Part shown: piece after piece, positions 7,793 through 17,575 of the stretch
Layout: each line of letters starts with the position of its first letter
Position numbering within the stretch: position 1 is the stretch's first letter
Virus record (IMG/VR): IMGVR_UViG_3300046007_006036
Location: 1-45,907 of that record
From: a virus
Reading direction: 5' to 3' (one strand)
Length of the DNA stretch: 45,907 nucleotides
Position numbers and translations under genes: made by a program
Notes under the pieces: generated by a model
Told to the model about the DNA's origin: nothing
The model's database searches: none
The model's input: only the letters and a program-made list of their open reading frames with translations

Positions 7793-9229
7793 ATGGCAAA
7801 GAAAAAGATATTATTGTTGTCAGATGATTTGAGACTAACATCCGGTATTGCAACTGTATCAAGAGATATAGTTATTTCAACCGCCAAAGAATTTGATTGG
7901 GTTCAGGTTGGTGCCGCTATAAATCATCCAGATAAAGGAAAAGTGTTGGATTTATCCGAAGACACAAAAAATATAACCGGTGTAGATGATGCATCTGTTA
8001 AAATATATTGTAATGATGGTTACGGTGACTCACTTCTATTAAGAAGAATGATTGAAATGGAAAAGCCGGATGCTATTTTACATTTTACAGATCCAAGATT
8101 TTGGGGATGGTTGTATAACATGGAACATGAAATACGTCAAAAAATTCCTCTAATGTATCTTAACATTTGGGATGGTGCCGGATTTATCGGTGATACACCA
8201 ACCGATCCAATGTGGAATAAAGATGCATACGCAAGTTGTGATTTGTTAATGGCAATTTCAAAACAAACCTATGGTATAAATAAACGCATATTGGAAAGAA
8301 TAGATGAACCAACTCCAGACCACAGAATAACATATGTTCCCCATGGTATTGATACTGGCATCTTTCATCCAATAAATGAAACTGAAACAGAAAAACATAA
8401 TCAATGGGAAGAACTACAAGAAGAAAGTAAAAGAGTTCGTGGTGATAATCCAAACAAATTTGTTGTGATGTGGAACAACAGAAACATTCATCGTAAACAT
8501 CCGGGTGATGTTGTTCTTGCTTACAAACATTTCTGTCAATTGGTGGATAAAAATGGCGGTAACGCCAAAGATGATTGTGTTTTATTTATGCACACACAAC
8601 CTATTGATCCAAACGGAACTGACTTGGTTGCTTTAGTTGGTGAATTGTGTAATGATTATCAAGTATTATTTGATGATAAGATAGTTCCAGGAAATAGATT
8701 AAATGTTCTGTATAATAATGCAGATGTTGTTGTTAATATGGCATCCAATGAAGGATTTGGTTTGGGAACCGCCGAAGCAATTGCTGCCGGAACACCAATA
8801 GTTGTAAATGTTACCGGTGGTTTACAAGACCAATGTGGATTTATCAATCCAAAAACAAACACATATTTCACACCAGAAGATTATATTGAAGTACATACAC
8901 TACATAGAAAAGATGTTTGGGGTGATTTGAAACATGGTGAGTGGGTTAAACCAGTTTGGCCATCAAACATATCATTACAAGGTTCAGTTCCAACTCCATA
9001 TATTTTCGATGACCGTGCGGATTTTAGAGACATTGGTGCAGCGATATATGAATGGTACAAAACACCAAAAGAAGAAAGAGTATCTGCTGGATTGAAAGGG
9101 AGACAATTCTTATTGGATGTTAATGTTGGAATGTCCAGAGATAATATGGGTAATAGAATTATCAAAGATATAAATTCTACTATCGAAAACTTTAAACCAA
9201 GAAATCGTTTTGAATTATACTTAACATGA
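7793..9229 (+). CDS. Glycosyltransferase, GT4-like (GT-B fold)
   Basis: This 478-residue enzyme would transfer a sugar from a nucleotide donor with retention. It shows an N-terminal KKKILLLSDDLRLTSGIATV Rossmann start, YVPHGIDTGIFHP in the middle, and the donor-site motif EGFGLGTAEAIAAGTP near residues 319-335, with the two glutamates of the E-x7-E signature. A full-length two-domain protein is present. AAAGG precedes the ATG. Acceptor and sugar cannot be predicted. Confidence 0.88.
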   Translation: MAKKKILLLSDDLRLTSGIATVSRDIVISTAKEFDWVQVGAAINHPDKGKVLDLSEDTKNITGVDDASVKIYCNDGYGDSLLLRRMIEMEKPDAILHFTDPRFWGWLYNMEHEIRQKIPLMYLNIWDGAGFIGDTPTDPMWNKDAYASCDLLMAISKQTYGINKRILERIDEPTPDHRITYVPHGIDTGIFHPINETETEKHNQWEELQEESKRVRGDNPNKFVVMWNNRNIHRKHPGDVVLAYKHFCQLVDKNGGNAKDDCVLFMHTQPIDPNGTDLVALVGELCNDYQVLFDDKIVPGNRLNVLYNNADVVVNMASNEGFGLGTAEAIAAGTPIVVNVTGGLQDQCGFINPKTNTYFTPEDYIEVHTLHRKDVWGDLKHGEWVKPVWPSNISLQGSVPTPYIFDDRADFRDIGAAIYEWYKTPKEERVSAGLKGRQFLLDVNVGMSRDNMGNRIIKDINSTIENFKPRNRFELYLT

Positions 9230-9236
9230 GGATGAA

Positions 9237-10559
9237 ATGGAACATAGACCAAAATTAGTATTTTGTGCACCAGTTACAACAGTTAGTGGTTATGGTGCAC
9301 ATTCACGTGACTTACTTCTATCTTTGATAAAGATGGATAAATTTGATATATCAGTTATTCCTATAAATTGGGGAGAAACTCCCATGAATGCATTGGATGA
9401 AAATAATGATGAACACAAGATGATATTGAATTTAATATCAGATAAACCATTGACATCACAGCCGGAAATATGGATGCAGTGTACTATACCAAATGAATTT
9501 CAACCAGTTGGAAAATATAATATCGGAATAACTGCAGGTGTTGAAACAGACATTTGTTCTCCAGAATGGATTGAGGGTTGTAACCGAATGAACCTTGTTA
9601 TTGTTCCATCCAAACATGCAAAAAATGTATTTTTGAATACACAATATGAAAAACGAGATAAGGTTGCCAATCAACCAATCGGTAGTCTTTCTATAAATGT
9701 TCCAATTGAAGTTTTACACGAAGGAGTTAGATTGGATATTTACGGCAAGTCGCTTCCAATGGAACAAAATATCGTTGATACTGTAAATGAGATTGATGAA
9801 AATTTTGTTTACTTATTTGTTGGTCATTGGTTAAAAGGAGACTTCGGACAGGATAGAAAAGATTTATCTGGAATGATTTATACATTTTTAGAAACTTTCT
9901 CAAATAGACCAAATAAACCAGCACTATTGCTTAAGGCATCTGCCGGTACATTTTCTGTTTCTGATAGAAGTCGTGTTATTGAAAAAATAAATTTAATAAA
10001 ACACATGACCAATAAAACGGATTTACCAAACATATATCTTTTACATGGTGACTTGACGGATGCAGAAATGAATACACTATATCATCACGAAAAAGTAAAG
10101 GCATTAGTTTCCTTTACAAAAGGTGAAGGTTATGGAAGACCTATTGCGGAATTTATTACATCGGGTAAACCCGTTCTTGTTTCTGATTGGAGTGGACACA
10201 CCGATTTTGTTAGTAAAAATTTCCACACATTATTGAAAGGTGAAGTGAAACCTGTTCATAGTAGTGCAATTTGGAATGGAATAATAAACGAAGGATCATC
10301 ATGGTTTACAGTAGACTATCAAAATGCCGCAAAAGAATTAGATAAAGTTTTTACAAATTATCAAAAGTATCATATAAACTCAAAACGTTCTGTTAGAGAA
10401 ATAGAAAAATTGTGGTCTTTCGATGCTATGCAAAACAAGTTTGATAAAATACTTGAGAACAATTTGCCTAAGTTTTCAAAAAAATTAGAATTAAATTTAC
10501 CACAATTGAAAAAATTACCAACTTTGAAAAAGATAGATTTGAATGGAGAGAATATATGA
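9237..10559 (+). CDS. Glycosyltransferase, GT4-like (GT-B fold)
   Basis: This 440-residue protein begins with LVFCAPVTTVSGYGAHSRDL, carries a VGHWLKGDFGQDRKDL phosphate-binding-like segment after the interdomain linker, and has the C-terminal donor motif GEGYGRPIAEFITSGKP near 295-312. GAGGA lies before the start. It overlaps the next gene by four bases. It is probably paralogous in fold to the preceding enzyme, but the sequences are clearly different, so they are likely to use different donors or acceptors. Confidence 0.87.
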   Translation: MEHRPKLVFCAPVTTVSGYGAHSRDLLLSLIKMDKFDISVIPINWGETPMNALDENNDEHKMILNLISDKPLTSQPEIWMQCTIPNEFQPVGKYNIGITAGVETDICSPEWIEGCNRMNLVIVPSKHAKNVFLNTQYEKRDKVANQPIGSLSINVPIEVLHEGVRLDIYGKSLPMEQNIVDTVNEIDENFVYLFVGHWLKGDFGQDRKDLSGMIYTFLETFSNRPNKPALLLKASAGTFSVSDRSRVIEKINLIKHMTNKTDLPNIYLLHGDLTDAEMNTLYHHEKVKALVSFTKGEGYGRPIAEFITSGKPVLVSDWSGHTDFVSKNFHTLLKGEVKPVHSSAIWNGIINEGSSWFTVDYQNAAKELDKVFTNYQKYHINSKRSVREIEKLWSFDAMQNKFDKILENNLPKFSKKLELNLPQLKKLPTLKKIDLNGENI

Positions 10560-11179
10560 TTTCATATACCATAACTGTTTGTAATGAACATTCGGAATTA
10601 TTAAAACTTTTATATTATCTTAAAGATAAAATAACAGAAGATGACGAAATAGTAATTCAGATGGATGAACATAATGTTACTGATGAAGTTAGAAATGTTA
10701 TTGAAAATAATCGTCATTTGATAAAAAATTTAACAGTTACGGAATTTCCTCTGAATAAAGATTTTTCAACATTTAAAAATAATTTGAAAAAACATTGTAA
10801 AAAAGATTGGATATTCAATATAGATGCAGATGAAATTCCTTCTCAATTTCTAATGCAAAACATACATCAGATATTGAAAGATAATCCCGATGTAGAAATG
10901 ATGTTAGTACCAAGATGGAATGTTGTTGATGGTATAACGGAAGAACATATAGTCAAGTGGCATTGGATGTATGATGAACTTGGTAGAATAAATTGGCCAG
11001 ATTATCAAACTAGAATATACCGCAATAATGAAAACATAGTTTGGAAAAACAAAGTCCATGAAAGATTATCAGGTTATACATCACATAGCTCACTTCCTGC
11101 AGAAGATGAATTTTGTTTATACCATGTTAAATCAATTGACCGTCAAGAAAAACAAAACGAATTTTATAGTGAAATATAG
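10556..11179 (+). CDS. GT2-like glycosyltransferase (GT-A fold)
   Basis: This 207-residue protein has MISYTITVCNEHSELLKLL at the N-terminus, a DDEIVIQMDE strand and the metal-binding NIDADE motif near 88-93, which together define a GT-A family 2 enzyme. The later WKNKVHERL segment resembles the WaaE/KdtX lipopolysaccharide glucosyltransferase style. At about 200 residues it is shorter than typical GT2 enzymes and ends soon after the catalytic domain. GGAG precedes the ATG. Confidence 0.8.
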   Translation: MISYTITVCNEHSELLKLLYYLKDKITEDDEIVIQMDEHNVTDEVRNVIENNRHLIKNLTVTEFPLNKDFSTFKNNLKKHCKKDWIFNIDADEIPSQFLMQNIHQILKDNPDVEMMLVPRWNVVDGITEEHIVKWHWMYDELGRINWPDYQTRIYRNNENIVWKNKVHERLSGYTSHSSLPAEDEFCLYHVKSIDRQEKQNEFYSEI

Positions 11180-11187
11180 GGCATAAA

Positions 11188-11949
11188 ATGAAAAATCTTT
11201 TGATAGGTGCAATAAGTGGAAACTATAATGTTTCCGATGTTAGAAAATGGGTTGAAACTACTAACGGATTTGATATTGACAGAACTCTGCTTCTGTATAA
11301 TTCAAATAACAATGAATTGATAGAATACCTATTGAGTCAAAATATAAATGTAATTCCAGTCACTCACAATTTTTATGGACATGAAATAGATAAATTTGAA
11401 GTTGATACTGGAAAAATGACATTAGAAAGTTCATATGATATTGTACATAATATAAGATTTTTTCATATATGGCAGTATTTGAATGATAATGAATATGATA
11501 AGGTTTTGATTACAGATGTCCGCGATGTGTATTTCAATAGAAATCCATTTGATCATATCCCACATAATATGTTAATAGCATCAAGTGAAATGATAAAATA
11601 TAAAAACGAAGATTGGAATAAACGTCATTTATTTACAAACTTGGGTGGTATTGGAATAGAAACATTACTTGATAAAGAAGTTTACAATGTTGGTGTATTC
11701 GGTGGTGCGGCTCATTATGTTAAAAATATATCAAAAGACATTTATCTAATGTCCGTTGGCAAACCATTAGTTGCGGATCAAACATCATTCAATTACCTAA
11801 TACAAACATCATATAAAGATGACACAATGTTTACAGATTTGAATGATAAGTTTGGTATACATCTTCATGTAATTGCGAACGGTTTTGTTGATTTTGATTT
11901 GAATAAAATAGACGATTATACAATAGTTCACCAATACGATAGATTATGA
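11188..11949 (+). CDS. Putative GT-A-like glycosyltransferase
   Basis: This 253-residue protein shows a DKVLITDVRDVYFNRNPF segment near 106-120, in which the DVRD replaces the usual DxD metal site, then NVGVFGG and DQTSFNYLI downstream, and a final IVHQYDR. This layout is common in nucleotide-sugar transferases that modify glycans. No biochemical detail can be given. It is preceded by an eight-base gap and overlaps the following GT7-like gene by four bases. Confidence 0.68.
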   Translation: MKNLLIGAISGNYNVSDVRKWVETTNGFDIDRTLLLYNSNNNELIEYLLSQNINVIPVTHNFYGHEIDKFEVDTGKMTLESSYDIVHNIRFFHIWQYLNDNEYDKVLITDVRDVYFNRNPFDHIPHNMLIASSEMIKYKNEDWNKRHLFTNLGGIGIETLLDKEVYNVGVFGGAAHYVKNISKDIYLMSVGKPLVADQTSFNYLIQTSYKDDTMFTDLNDKFGIHLHVIANGFVDFDLNKIDDYTIVHQYDRL

Positions 11950-12677
11950 GATACTCAATAATAATACCATACAGAGACAGAGAAACACATTTAAGTATAC
12001 TGATACCAAGATTGCAAGAAGTATTCTCCGGAAAAGATTATGAGATAATAATTTCGGAACAAGATAATGATGATAACTTTCAAATATCATGTGTTCAGAA
12101 TGTAGGATATGGAAAATCAAATGGCGATATTGTTATATTTCATCAAGTAGATTATGTTCCTGCAGACGATGTTTCATATGAAGTAGATGATATTCCGGTT
12201 CTTCCTGCAAGGGTTGGTATATTCCTCGATAAAGATAATAAGTCTCCAAGGGAATATACAGACATACCTGCGGGCTATCGTAAATGGTCTAACGAAATTG
12301 ATAGTAGATTTTATGGTGGAGTTATTTGCATGAAAAGAGAACACTTTGAAACTATCAATGGGTTCAATCCAAAGTATCGTGGTTGGGGTAATGAAGATGA
12401 AGATTTGCGTGAAAGATTTGTTTGGGCGAATATACCCGTAAAAAGAAATGAACTCGGAACATTCTATTGTTTATATCACGAAGACAATGGCGATATGAAT
12501 AAAAAAGATGATGACGGTAGAAAAGATTTCTTTGATGGAAAAAAATACTACATAGAAAATGCTTTCAAAGAAAGACATATTGGTTTTACAAATCTTATAG
12601 CCGATATTGAAGAATATGATGTTGGTATTCAGAATGTAAGATGGATAAAAAGCAAAAATTATGAGGTCATAGAATAA
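11946..12677 (+). CDS. GT7-like (beta-1,4-galactosyltransferase-type) enzyme
   Basis: This 243-residue protein has IIPYRDRETHL at residues 5-15 and FYGGVICMKREHFETINGF with GWGNEDEDLRER about 25 residues later. These two blocks are the N- and C-terminal signatures of GT7 galactosyltransferases and chondroitin synthase-type enzymes (GWG-x-ED-x-D). It probably adds a hexose or HexNAc using an inverting mechanism and Mn2+. The central DxD-type site would be in the HQVDYVPADD stretch. Confidence 0.82.
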   Translation: MRYSIIIPYRDRETHLSILIPRLQEVFSGKDYEIIISEQDNDDNFQISCVQNVGYGKSNGDIVIFHQVDYVPADDVSYEVDDIPVLPARVGIFLDKDNKSPREYTDIPAGYRKWSNEIDSRFYGGVICMKREHFETINGFNPKYRGWGNEDEDLRERFVWANIPVKRNELGTFYCLYHEDNGDMNKKDDDGRKDFFDGKKYYIENAFKERHIGFTNLIADIEEYDVGIQNVRWIKSKNYEVIE

Positions 12678-12678
12678 T

Positions 12679-13641
12679 ATGAAAAAATTAAACCTGTATA
12701 CATTTCATAGAGGTATTGCAAATCATAGATTTGATGCTCACAATACAAATGAAATAAAAAAAATACTAAGCAAAAAGTATGAAGTCAATCACTATGATAT
12801 GAATGGTGAGGATTCATTTAGATATAAGAATGATTGTGATGTCTTAATAAATCAGGGTTCTATTGTTATATTTGAATTTGATGATACAAAAAAATTTAAG
12901 ACTTTTGATTTCGGTGATGCACCAACACTAACTGTGCAATTATCCAAATCTAAAAATTTTATTGGAGCTGCAATAGGACAGTATAATCAACAACTGTGGG
13001 ATCACATAATAGAAAATAAAGAATTACTAGATAAAATAAAACCAAGTGTTTATCCAGAAAGTTGTTGGAATTTTGGAATAGAAAATTATGAAACAATAAA
13101 AGAATATAGAAATTCAATAGAATTAGACAAAAGATTATATTGGCGTGGTAGCATATATCGTAATCCTAATATGGTAGAATTTAATAGGAGATTGTCTATA
13201 CAAATTTTAAACAGTAAATTGGATAGTTTTTATTTTGGTGATAGTCCATTATTGTTTGATGATTACATCCAAGAGGCAATACAATTTAAACTTGCATTAT
13301 GTTTTGGAGTTGGTGGTGGTTATGTATGTGGTGATTTTTGTTTTAGAGATATAGAAATGTATGGGATGGGAATACCAACTATAAGACCAAAATATGCAGT
13401 TCAATCATCCGATGAACTTATTCCAGATTTTCATTACATATCAGTTGATTGTGAATTTGACCAAACATATAGGTATAAAAATCCAGAATTACTTGCAGAC
13501 AAAATAATAGAAAGATACAATCAGGTAATAAACGATGATGACTACTTGAAATTTATTTCAAATAATGCGAGAGACTGGTATATTAAAAATGCATCTGGTC
13601 CTAATATAACTAATAAAATTATTGATACATTGGAATTGTAA
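12679..13641 (+). CDS. Putative glycosyltransferase (exostosin/GT90-like style)
   Basis: This 320-residue protein has YWRGSIYRNPNMVEFNRR near residues 154-171 and a glycine-rich GVGGGYVCGDFCFRD block near 214-228 followed by MYGMGIPTIRP. A tryptophan-arginine-glycine start and a terminal donor-side block of this sort occur in GT90/CAP10 and exostosin-like enzymes. The family assignment is tentative. The gene starts one base after the previous stop, as expected in this coupled operon. Confidence 0.55.
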   Translation: MKKLNLYTFHRGIANHRFDAHNTNEIKKILSKKYEVNHYDMNGEDSFRYKNDCDVLINQGSIVIFEFDDTKKFKTFDFGDAPTLTVQLSKSKNFIGAAIGQYNQQLWDHIIENKELLDKIKPSVYPESCWNFGIENYETIKEYRNSIELDKRLYWRGSIYRNPNMVEFNRRLSIQILNSKLDSFYFGDSPLLFDDYIQEAIQFKLALCFGVGGGYVCGDFCFRDIEMYGMGIPTIRPKYAVQSSDELIPDFHYISVDCEFDQTYRYKNPELLADKIIERYNQVINDDDYLKFISNNARDWYIKNASGPNITNKIIDTLEL

Positions 13642-13643
13642 TA

Positions 13644-14273
13644 ATGTTAAAAGAACTTGATTTGAGAGATTTGAAATCCGATTTAAATTTACAGTTTAAA
13701 GGTTTAATACAAGTTGGAAGTTTTGTATCAAAAGAATTTTCAAAACTAAAAGAACTTGGTATTTCAGATTTTATATTTGTTGAAGCGAATCCAAATATAA
13801 TTCCACAGTTAAAAGAAAACGTTGATAATTCGTGTCTTATATTTAATGAATTGATTTCTGATACAGACAATCTTGAGTATGAGTTTTACATATCGAATCA
13901 TCTGCAGTCATCATCAATGTTGAAGTTCGATAAACATTCACACTATTATCCGAATATGTCTACTGTAATTGATACTATAAAATTAAAGAGTATAAAACTT
14001 GACACTTTAATAGAAAGGGAAAACATAGATATTAAAAAATATAATACTCTAATGATTGACGTGCAGGGTGCCGAGTTATTAGTAATAAAAGGTTTTATGA
14101 AAAACATAAACAACATAGATTACATATACACCGAATTAAATTTCGATAGAATGTATGATGGTTGTATGTTGGAACCTGAGTTCACAAAACATATGAAATC
14201 TATTGGTTTTGATTTAATAAAATACTTTGATACCGGAAATGGTTGGGGTGATGGTTTATATGTTAGGAGATAA
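13644..14273 (+). CDS. FkbM-family SAM methyltransferase, copy 1
   Basis: This 209-residue protein has GLIQVGSF as SAM motif, FIFVEANP as the acidic second strand, and the FkbM signature LMIDVQGAELLVIKG near 136-150. FkbM enzymes O-methylate sugars or similar hydroxyls. Within this island it most likely caps or decorates a glycan residue. A second copy lies at 18534. Start ATG is two bases past the upstream stop. Confidence 0.85.
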   Translation: MLKELDLRDLKSDLNLQFKGLIQVGSFVSKEFSKLKELGISDFIFVEANPNIIPQLKENVDNSCLIFNELISDTDNLEYEFYISNHLQSSSMLKFDKHSHYYPNMSTVIDTIKLKSIKLDTLIERENIDIKKYNTLMIDVQGAELLVIKGFMKNINNIDYIYTELNFDRMYDGCMLEPEFTKHMKSIGFDLIKYFDTGNGWGDGLYVRR

Positions 14274-14277
14274 TACA

Positions 14278-15009
14278 ATGCAAAATATACCAATTATAGT
14301 TAGTAGTTGTGATAAGTACAGATACCTTTGGGATATTCAGTTACAGTTGTTTAATAAATACTGGAATGATTGTCCTCACAAAATATATTATTTATCTGAA
14401 AATTCCGAACTGCCTGTTTTTGAAAGTAAATTAAATTTAGAAAATATAAAGATGGGTATACAGACAAGCGGACCTTCGGATTGGTCTTATATGCTTAGAA
14501 TGTTTTTGAACAACCTTGACTCAGAATACTTCATATACATGCAAGAAGATTATGTTTTAAACGATTATGTCAATCAAAATAAATTAAATAAGTTGATAGA
14601 TTATGTTATTTCAAATGAAATAAATTATGTTAGATTTATTACGTCTCCTCCTGGAAACGGAGATATTATTTTAATAGATGATGATATATCTATCAGAGAA
14701 ATAGAAAATAATATGCAATGGAGATCCAGTTTAATGACTGCTATTTGGAAAAAAAGTTCTTTCATAGAGTTATTAAATAGTGATATGAACATAACACCAT
14801 GGCAATTTGAACATATAAATTCATCTAATATCGAAAAATTTTATTGTTTGGATTTGGATGACGATGGTGAAACTGATATTATACCATTTATTGGCATATA
14901 TGGTTCATCAAATGGACATGGGATATATCCACAAGTTGTTGAATTTTTAAAAAGTCATAATTTGAAAATGATTAACGGTAGTGAAATAAATTATGAGATA
15001 AGACTATGA
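14278..15009 (+). CDS. Putative GT-A-like glycosyltransferase
   Basis: This 243-residue protein starts at the ATG at 14278, which has AGGAG 8 bases upstream; a longer frame to 14227 overlaps the FkbM gene and was rejected. It has IPIIVSSCDKYRYLWD at the N-terminus and IYMQEDYVL near 88-96, where QED may be the metal site. A short C-terminal IGIYGSSNGHGIYP block follows. The pattern is like phage glycosyltransferases that have not been assigned to a CAZy family. The stop overlaps the following start. Confidence 0.6.
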   Translation: MQNIPIIVSSCDKYRYLWDIQLQLFNKYWNDCPHKIYYLSENSELPVFESKLNLENIKMGIQTSGPSDWSYMLRMFLNNLDSEYFIYMQEDYVLNDYVNQNKLNKLIDYVISNEINYVRFITSPPGNGDIILIDDDISIREIENNMQWRSSLMTAIWKKSSFIELLNSDMNITPWQFEHINSSNIEKFYCLDLDDDGETDIIPFIGIYGSSNGHGIYPQVVEFLKSHNLKMINGSEINYEIRL

Positions 15010-15383
15010 TGGTTGATGTATCAAACGGAGAACTTCTTGATAAACTTTCTATATTAAAAATAAAATTAGAAAATATAAAAGATGAAAACAAACTTGTTAA
15101 TATAAAAAAGGAGTTTGATATATTAACATCTGTATCTAATTCTTTGTTTTTAAAATATGATATAAAAGATATGTTCGATAGTTTATTTCAAATAAACTAT
15201 AAACTGTGGCAGATAGAGGATTCAATTCGTGATAAAGAAAGAAAAAAAGAATTTGATGAAGAATTTGTTTTTTACGCAAGAAATGTGTATATTACAAATG
15301 ATTTAAGGTCTGATATAAAAAAACAAATAAATAATAAAACAAATTCTGAAATTGTAGAGGAAAAATCATATGAGCGGTACTAA
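15006..15383 (+). CDS. DUF6165 family protein
   Basis: This 125-residue protein begins VDVSNGELLDKLSILKIKLE and ends EIVEEKSYERY, with LWQIEDSIRDKE and VYITNDLRSDIKKQIN in between. This is the DUF6165 pattern: a small helical protein that I know from glycosyltransferase loci. Function is unknown. Its position immediately before, and overlapping, a GT9 gene suggests the two products act together. A second ATG at 15009 is an equally possible start. Confidence 0.75.
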   Translation: MMVDVSNGELLDKLSILKIKLENIKDENKLVNIKKEFDILTSVSNSLFLKYDIKDMFDSLFQINYKLWQIEDSIRDKERKKEFDEEFVFYARNVYITNDLRSDIKKQINNKTNSEIVEEKSYERY

Positions 15384-16275
15384 ATGTTTGATTGTTACAC
15401 ATGGATTTTTTGGAGATATAATTTTTGCAAGTTCTATTGCAAAAAGATTAAGGCATGAAAATCAATTTAGTTTTGTTGATTATCTAATAGGTTTTCCACA
15501 AGTTGCAAGACTTGTTAAGAACAACCCGTATGTGAATGATGTGTATGTTTCAGAAATACCATTACCGTCACCAACACATAGTAAAATAGATGTAACAAAA
15601 TATGATAGAATTGTTAAATTAGAACCATTATCTTTTTTAGAACCACCAACTATTGAGTTCCAGAAACATGCGGGTGTTAGAAATCCTGTTTCATCATATC
15701 GAGTTTATACGGATTTCCAATTTGATTTGTTTATGAAAACGGAATATAAAGAATCAAACCCATTTGACAAAAATAAAAAAACTATCGCGGTTATGCGTAA
15801 TTGGAAACCAAAGACATATCTTTTTACCAAAGAAGAATACGATAGAGGTATTGATGTGCCAAATCTCGGATATGGTGGAAAACATAGAAATGTTGAATGG
15901 ATAGTTGATAAACTCAAAGAAAAATTTAACATACTATTTGTTGGTGTTGATCCAGATGTTAGCCAATATCAAACACAATTTGTTCCAGATGAATCTTTTG
16001 AATCTATTTTGTTTCAATGTTCTTTAATTAAATACTGTGATGCATTTATTGGAACAGAGGGTGGACTTTGTAATCTCGCAGCCGGAGTTGGAACAAAAAC
16101 TATAATAACCGGAGATTATGTGCATCAACTGTATGGACCAAATGGTGTTATTAAAAAAATAGAAGAACCAAAATTGGGACCAAAGTATTACTTTCCAGAT
16201 GCAGGTCATGTTACACTTGATCCTTTCTTAACGGATGAAGAAGTTTATGAACAAATAGTAAAGGAATTAGAATAA
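15370..16275 (+). CDS. GT9-like (heptosyltransferase-type) glycosyltransferase
   Basis: This 301-residue protein has the GT9 layout: LIVTHGFFGDIIFASSIAKRL at the N-terminus, KIDVTKYDRIVKLEP, a FNILFVGVDPD strand, and the donor-site IGTEGGLCNLAAGVGTKTI near 226-244. GT9 enzymes usually transfer heptose or a related sugar from an ADP- or nucleotide-linked donor to a lipopolysaccharide core. GAGGA precedes the ATG. It overlaps DUF6165 by 14 bases and the next gene by one base. What it decorates here is open. Confidence 0.82.
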   Translation: MSGTKCLIVTHGFFGDIIFASSIAKRLRHENQFSFVDYLIGFPQVARLVKNNPYVNDVYVSEIPLPSPTHSKIDVTKYDRIVKLEPLSFLEPPTIEFQKHAGVRNPVSSYRVYTDFQFDLFMKTEYKESNPFDKNKKTIAVMRNWKPKTYLFTKEEYDRGIDVPNLGYGGKHRNVEWIVDKLKEKFNILFVGVDPDVSQYQTQFVPDESFESILFQCSLIKYCDAFIGTEGGLCNLAAGVGTKTIITGDYVHQLYGPNGVIKKIEEPKLGPKYYFPDAGHVTLDPFLTDEEVYEQIVKELE

Positions 16276-16997
16276 TGGATTTAATCTATAATTACTTTGT
16301 GTTGGGATATAACGCTATAAATTATTTTGAACAATGGTATGACTTTAATCAATTTACAAATACAAATTTGCGTATAATAGATAATGGAAGACAATCTTCA
16401 TCCGAAAAAATAAATCCATATATTATACATAAAACAAAACAAAACATAGGTTGTGCTGGTGGGTGGAATCTGATATGTGATATTGGTTTTAAACATTATG
16501 GTTTTGAAAAAATAATAGTAGGACAAGAAGACGCGCGAGTTTCTGAATCTATATTCGATGCTCTATTAGAAGAGTGTAATCCCAATACATTATGTGGTAC
16601 ATTCAATAACGGTTTTACCTTTTCAACATTTGCTATTCATAAAGATACTTTTGAAAGAATTGGTAGATTTGATGAAAACATTGTTTATGTTGGATGTGAG
16701 GATAACGATTATCAGTATAGATGTGAATTAAATGGTGTAACGGTAAAGTCATTAGGAATATCCAATCAATTTAATTGCAGTATTGCTAATAATGATGATG
16801 TTAAACCACCAGCAACATCACCTGCTAATGCAAATTATGTAAATGCAAAGTGGGGTAACTACACATACAAAACATCATTTAACGGAAATAATGTACCAAA
16901 ATATAGTGAGTGGTTTATTAAAATGTATGGTCATACAGACATTTGGCCGAGTGAAAATGAATATGAAAAATTTTTAAAAAATAAAGAGGACTTATGA
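16275..16997 (+). CDS. GT2-like glycosyltransferase
   Basis: This 240-residue protein has an N-terminal YNYFVLGYNAINYFEQW, then the GT2 loop NIGCAGGWNLICD, then VGQEDARVS in place of DxD, and the acceptor-side block IGRFDENIVYVGCEDNDY. These last two are typical of family 2 rhamnosyl- or other glycosyltransferases. AAGGA precedes the start. The start shares one base with the previous stop. Confidence 0.75.
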   Translation: MDLIYNYFVLGYNAINYFEQWYDFNQFTNTNLRIIDNGRQSSSEKINPYIIHKTKQNIGCAGGWNLICDIGFKHYGFEKIIVGQEDARVSESIFDALLEECNPNTLCGTFNNGFTFSTFAIHKDTFERIGRFDENIVYVGCEDNDYQYRCELNGVTVKSLGISNQFNCSIANNDDVKPPATSPANANYVNAKWGNYTYKTSFNGNNVPKYSEWFIKMYGHTDIWPSENEYEKFLKNKEDL

Positions 16998-17575
16998 AAA
17001 CAACAATTTATTTGGACAATGAAACATTAAACGATATAAACATGAATGATGATCTAAAAGTAATAAATTGTTACGGTGAATACTATGACAGACCAAGTGG
17101 AGAAGAACATTATAGATTGTTAAAATATCTTGCAAAAAACATTGAAGGTGACATAACAGAAATAGGAACTCATTGTGGAACATCTGCAGTAGCACTTGCA
17201 ACATCATCCGATTATGAAGTTTTTACGTATGATATTGAAAATCTTAAAACAAATGATTTATCTCATATAAAAAATCTTACATTTAGATTGCGTGAATTTA
17301 ATAATGATGTTGATTACAGAGAAAAAATCTTAAATTCAAAAATGATATTCATAGATGCTCCACACGATGGCAATTTTGAAATCATGTGTTACAATTGGTT
17401 AATTGAAAATGATTACAAAGGAATTACTGTTTGGGATGATATTCATTTGAATACAGAAATGGAAAACTTTTGGAATAGTGTAACTCATAATAAAATAGAT
17501 GTTACGAATTATGGTCATGTAACCGGAACAGGAATAATCTTTTTTTCAGATGATGTGGAGATTGGTTTAATATGA
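16994..17575 (+). CDS. Class I SAM methyltransferase (Methyltransf_24-like)
   Basis: This 193-residue protein has DITEIGTHCGTSAVALA near residues 53-69 as SAM-binding loop, YDIENL as second strand, and MIFIDAPHDG as fourth. That order is shared by Methyltransf_24 and cephalosporin-hydroxylase-like enzymes that act on sugars. No FkbM signature is present, so it is distinct from the two FkbM proteins of this island. It overlaps both neighbours by four bases. Confidence 0.68.
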   Translation: MKTTIYLDNETLNDINMNDDLKVINCYGEYYDRPSGEEHYRLLKYLAKNIEGDITEIGTHCGTSAVALATSSDYEVFTYDIENLKTNDLSHIKNLTFRLREFNNDVDYREKILNSKMIFIDAPHDGNFEIMCYNWLIENDYKGITVWDDIHLNTEMENFWNSVTHNKIDVTNYGHVTGTGIIFFSDDVEIGLI

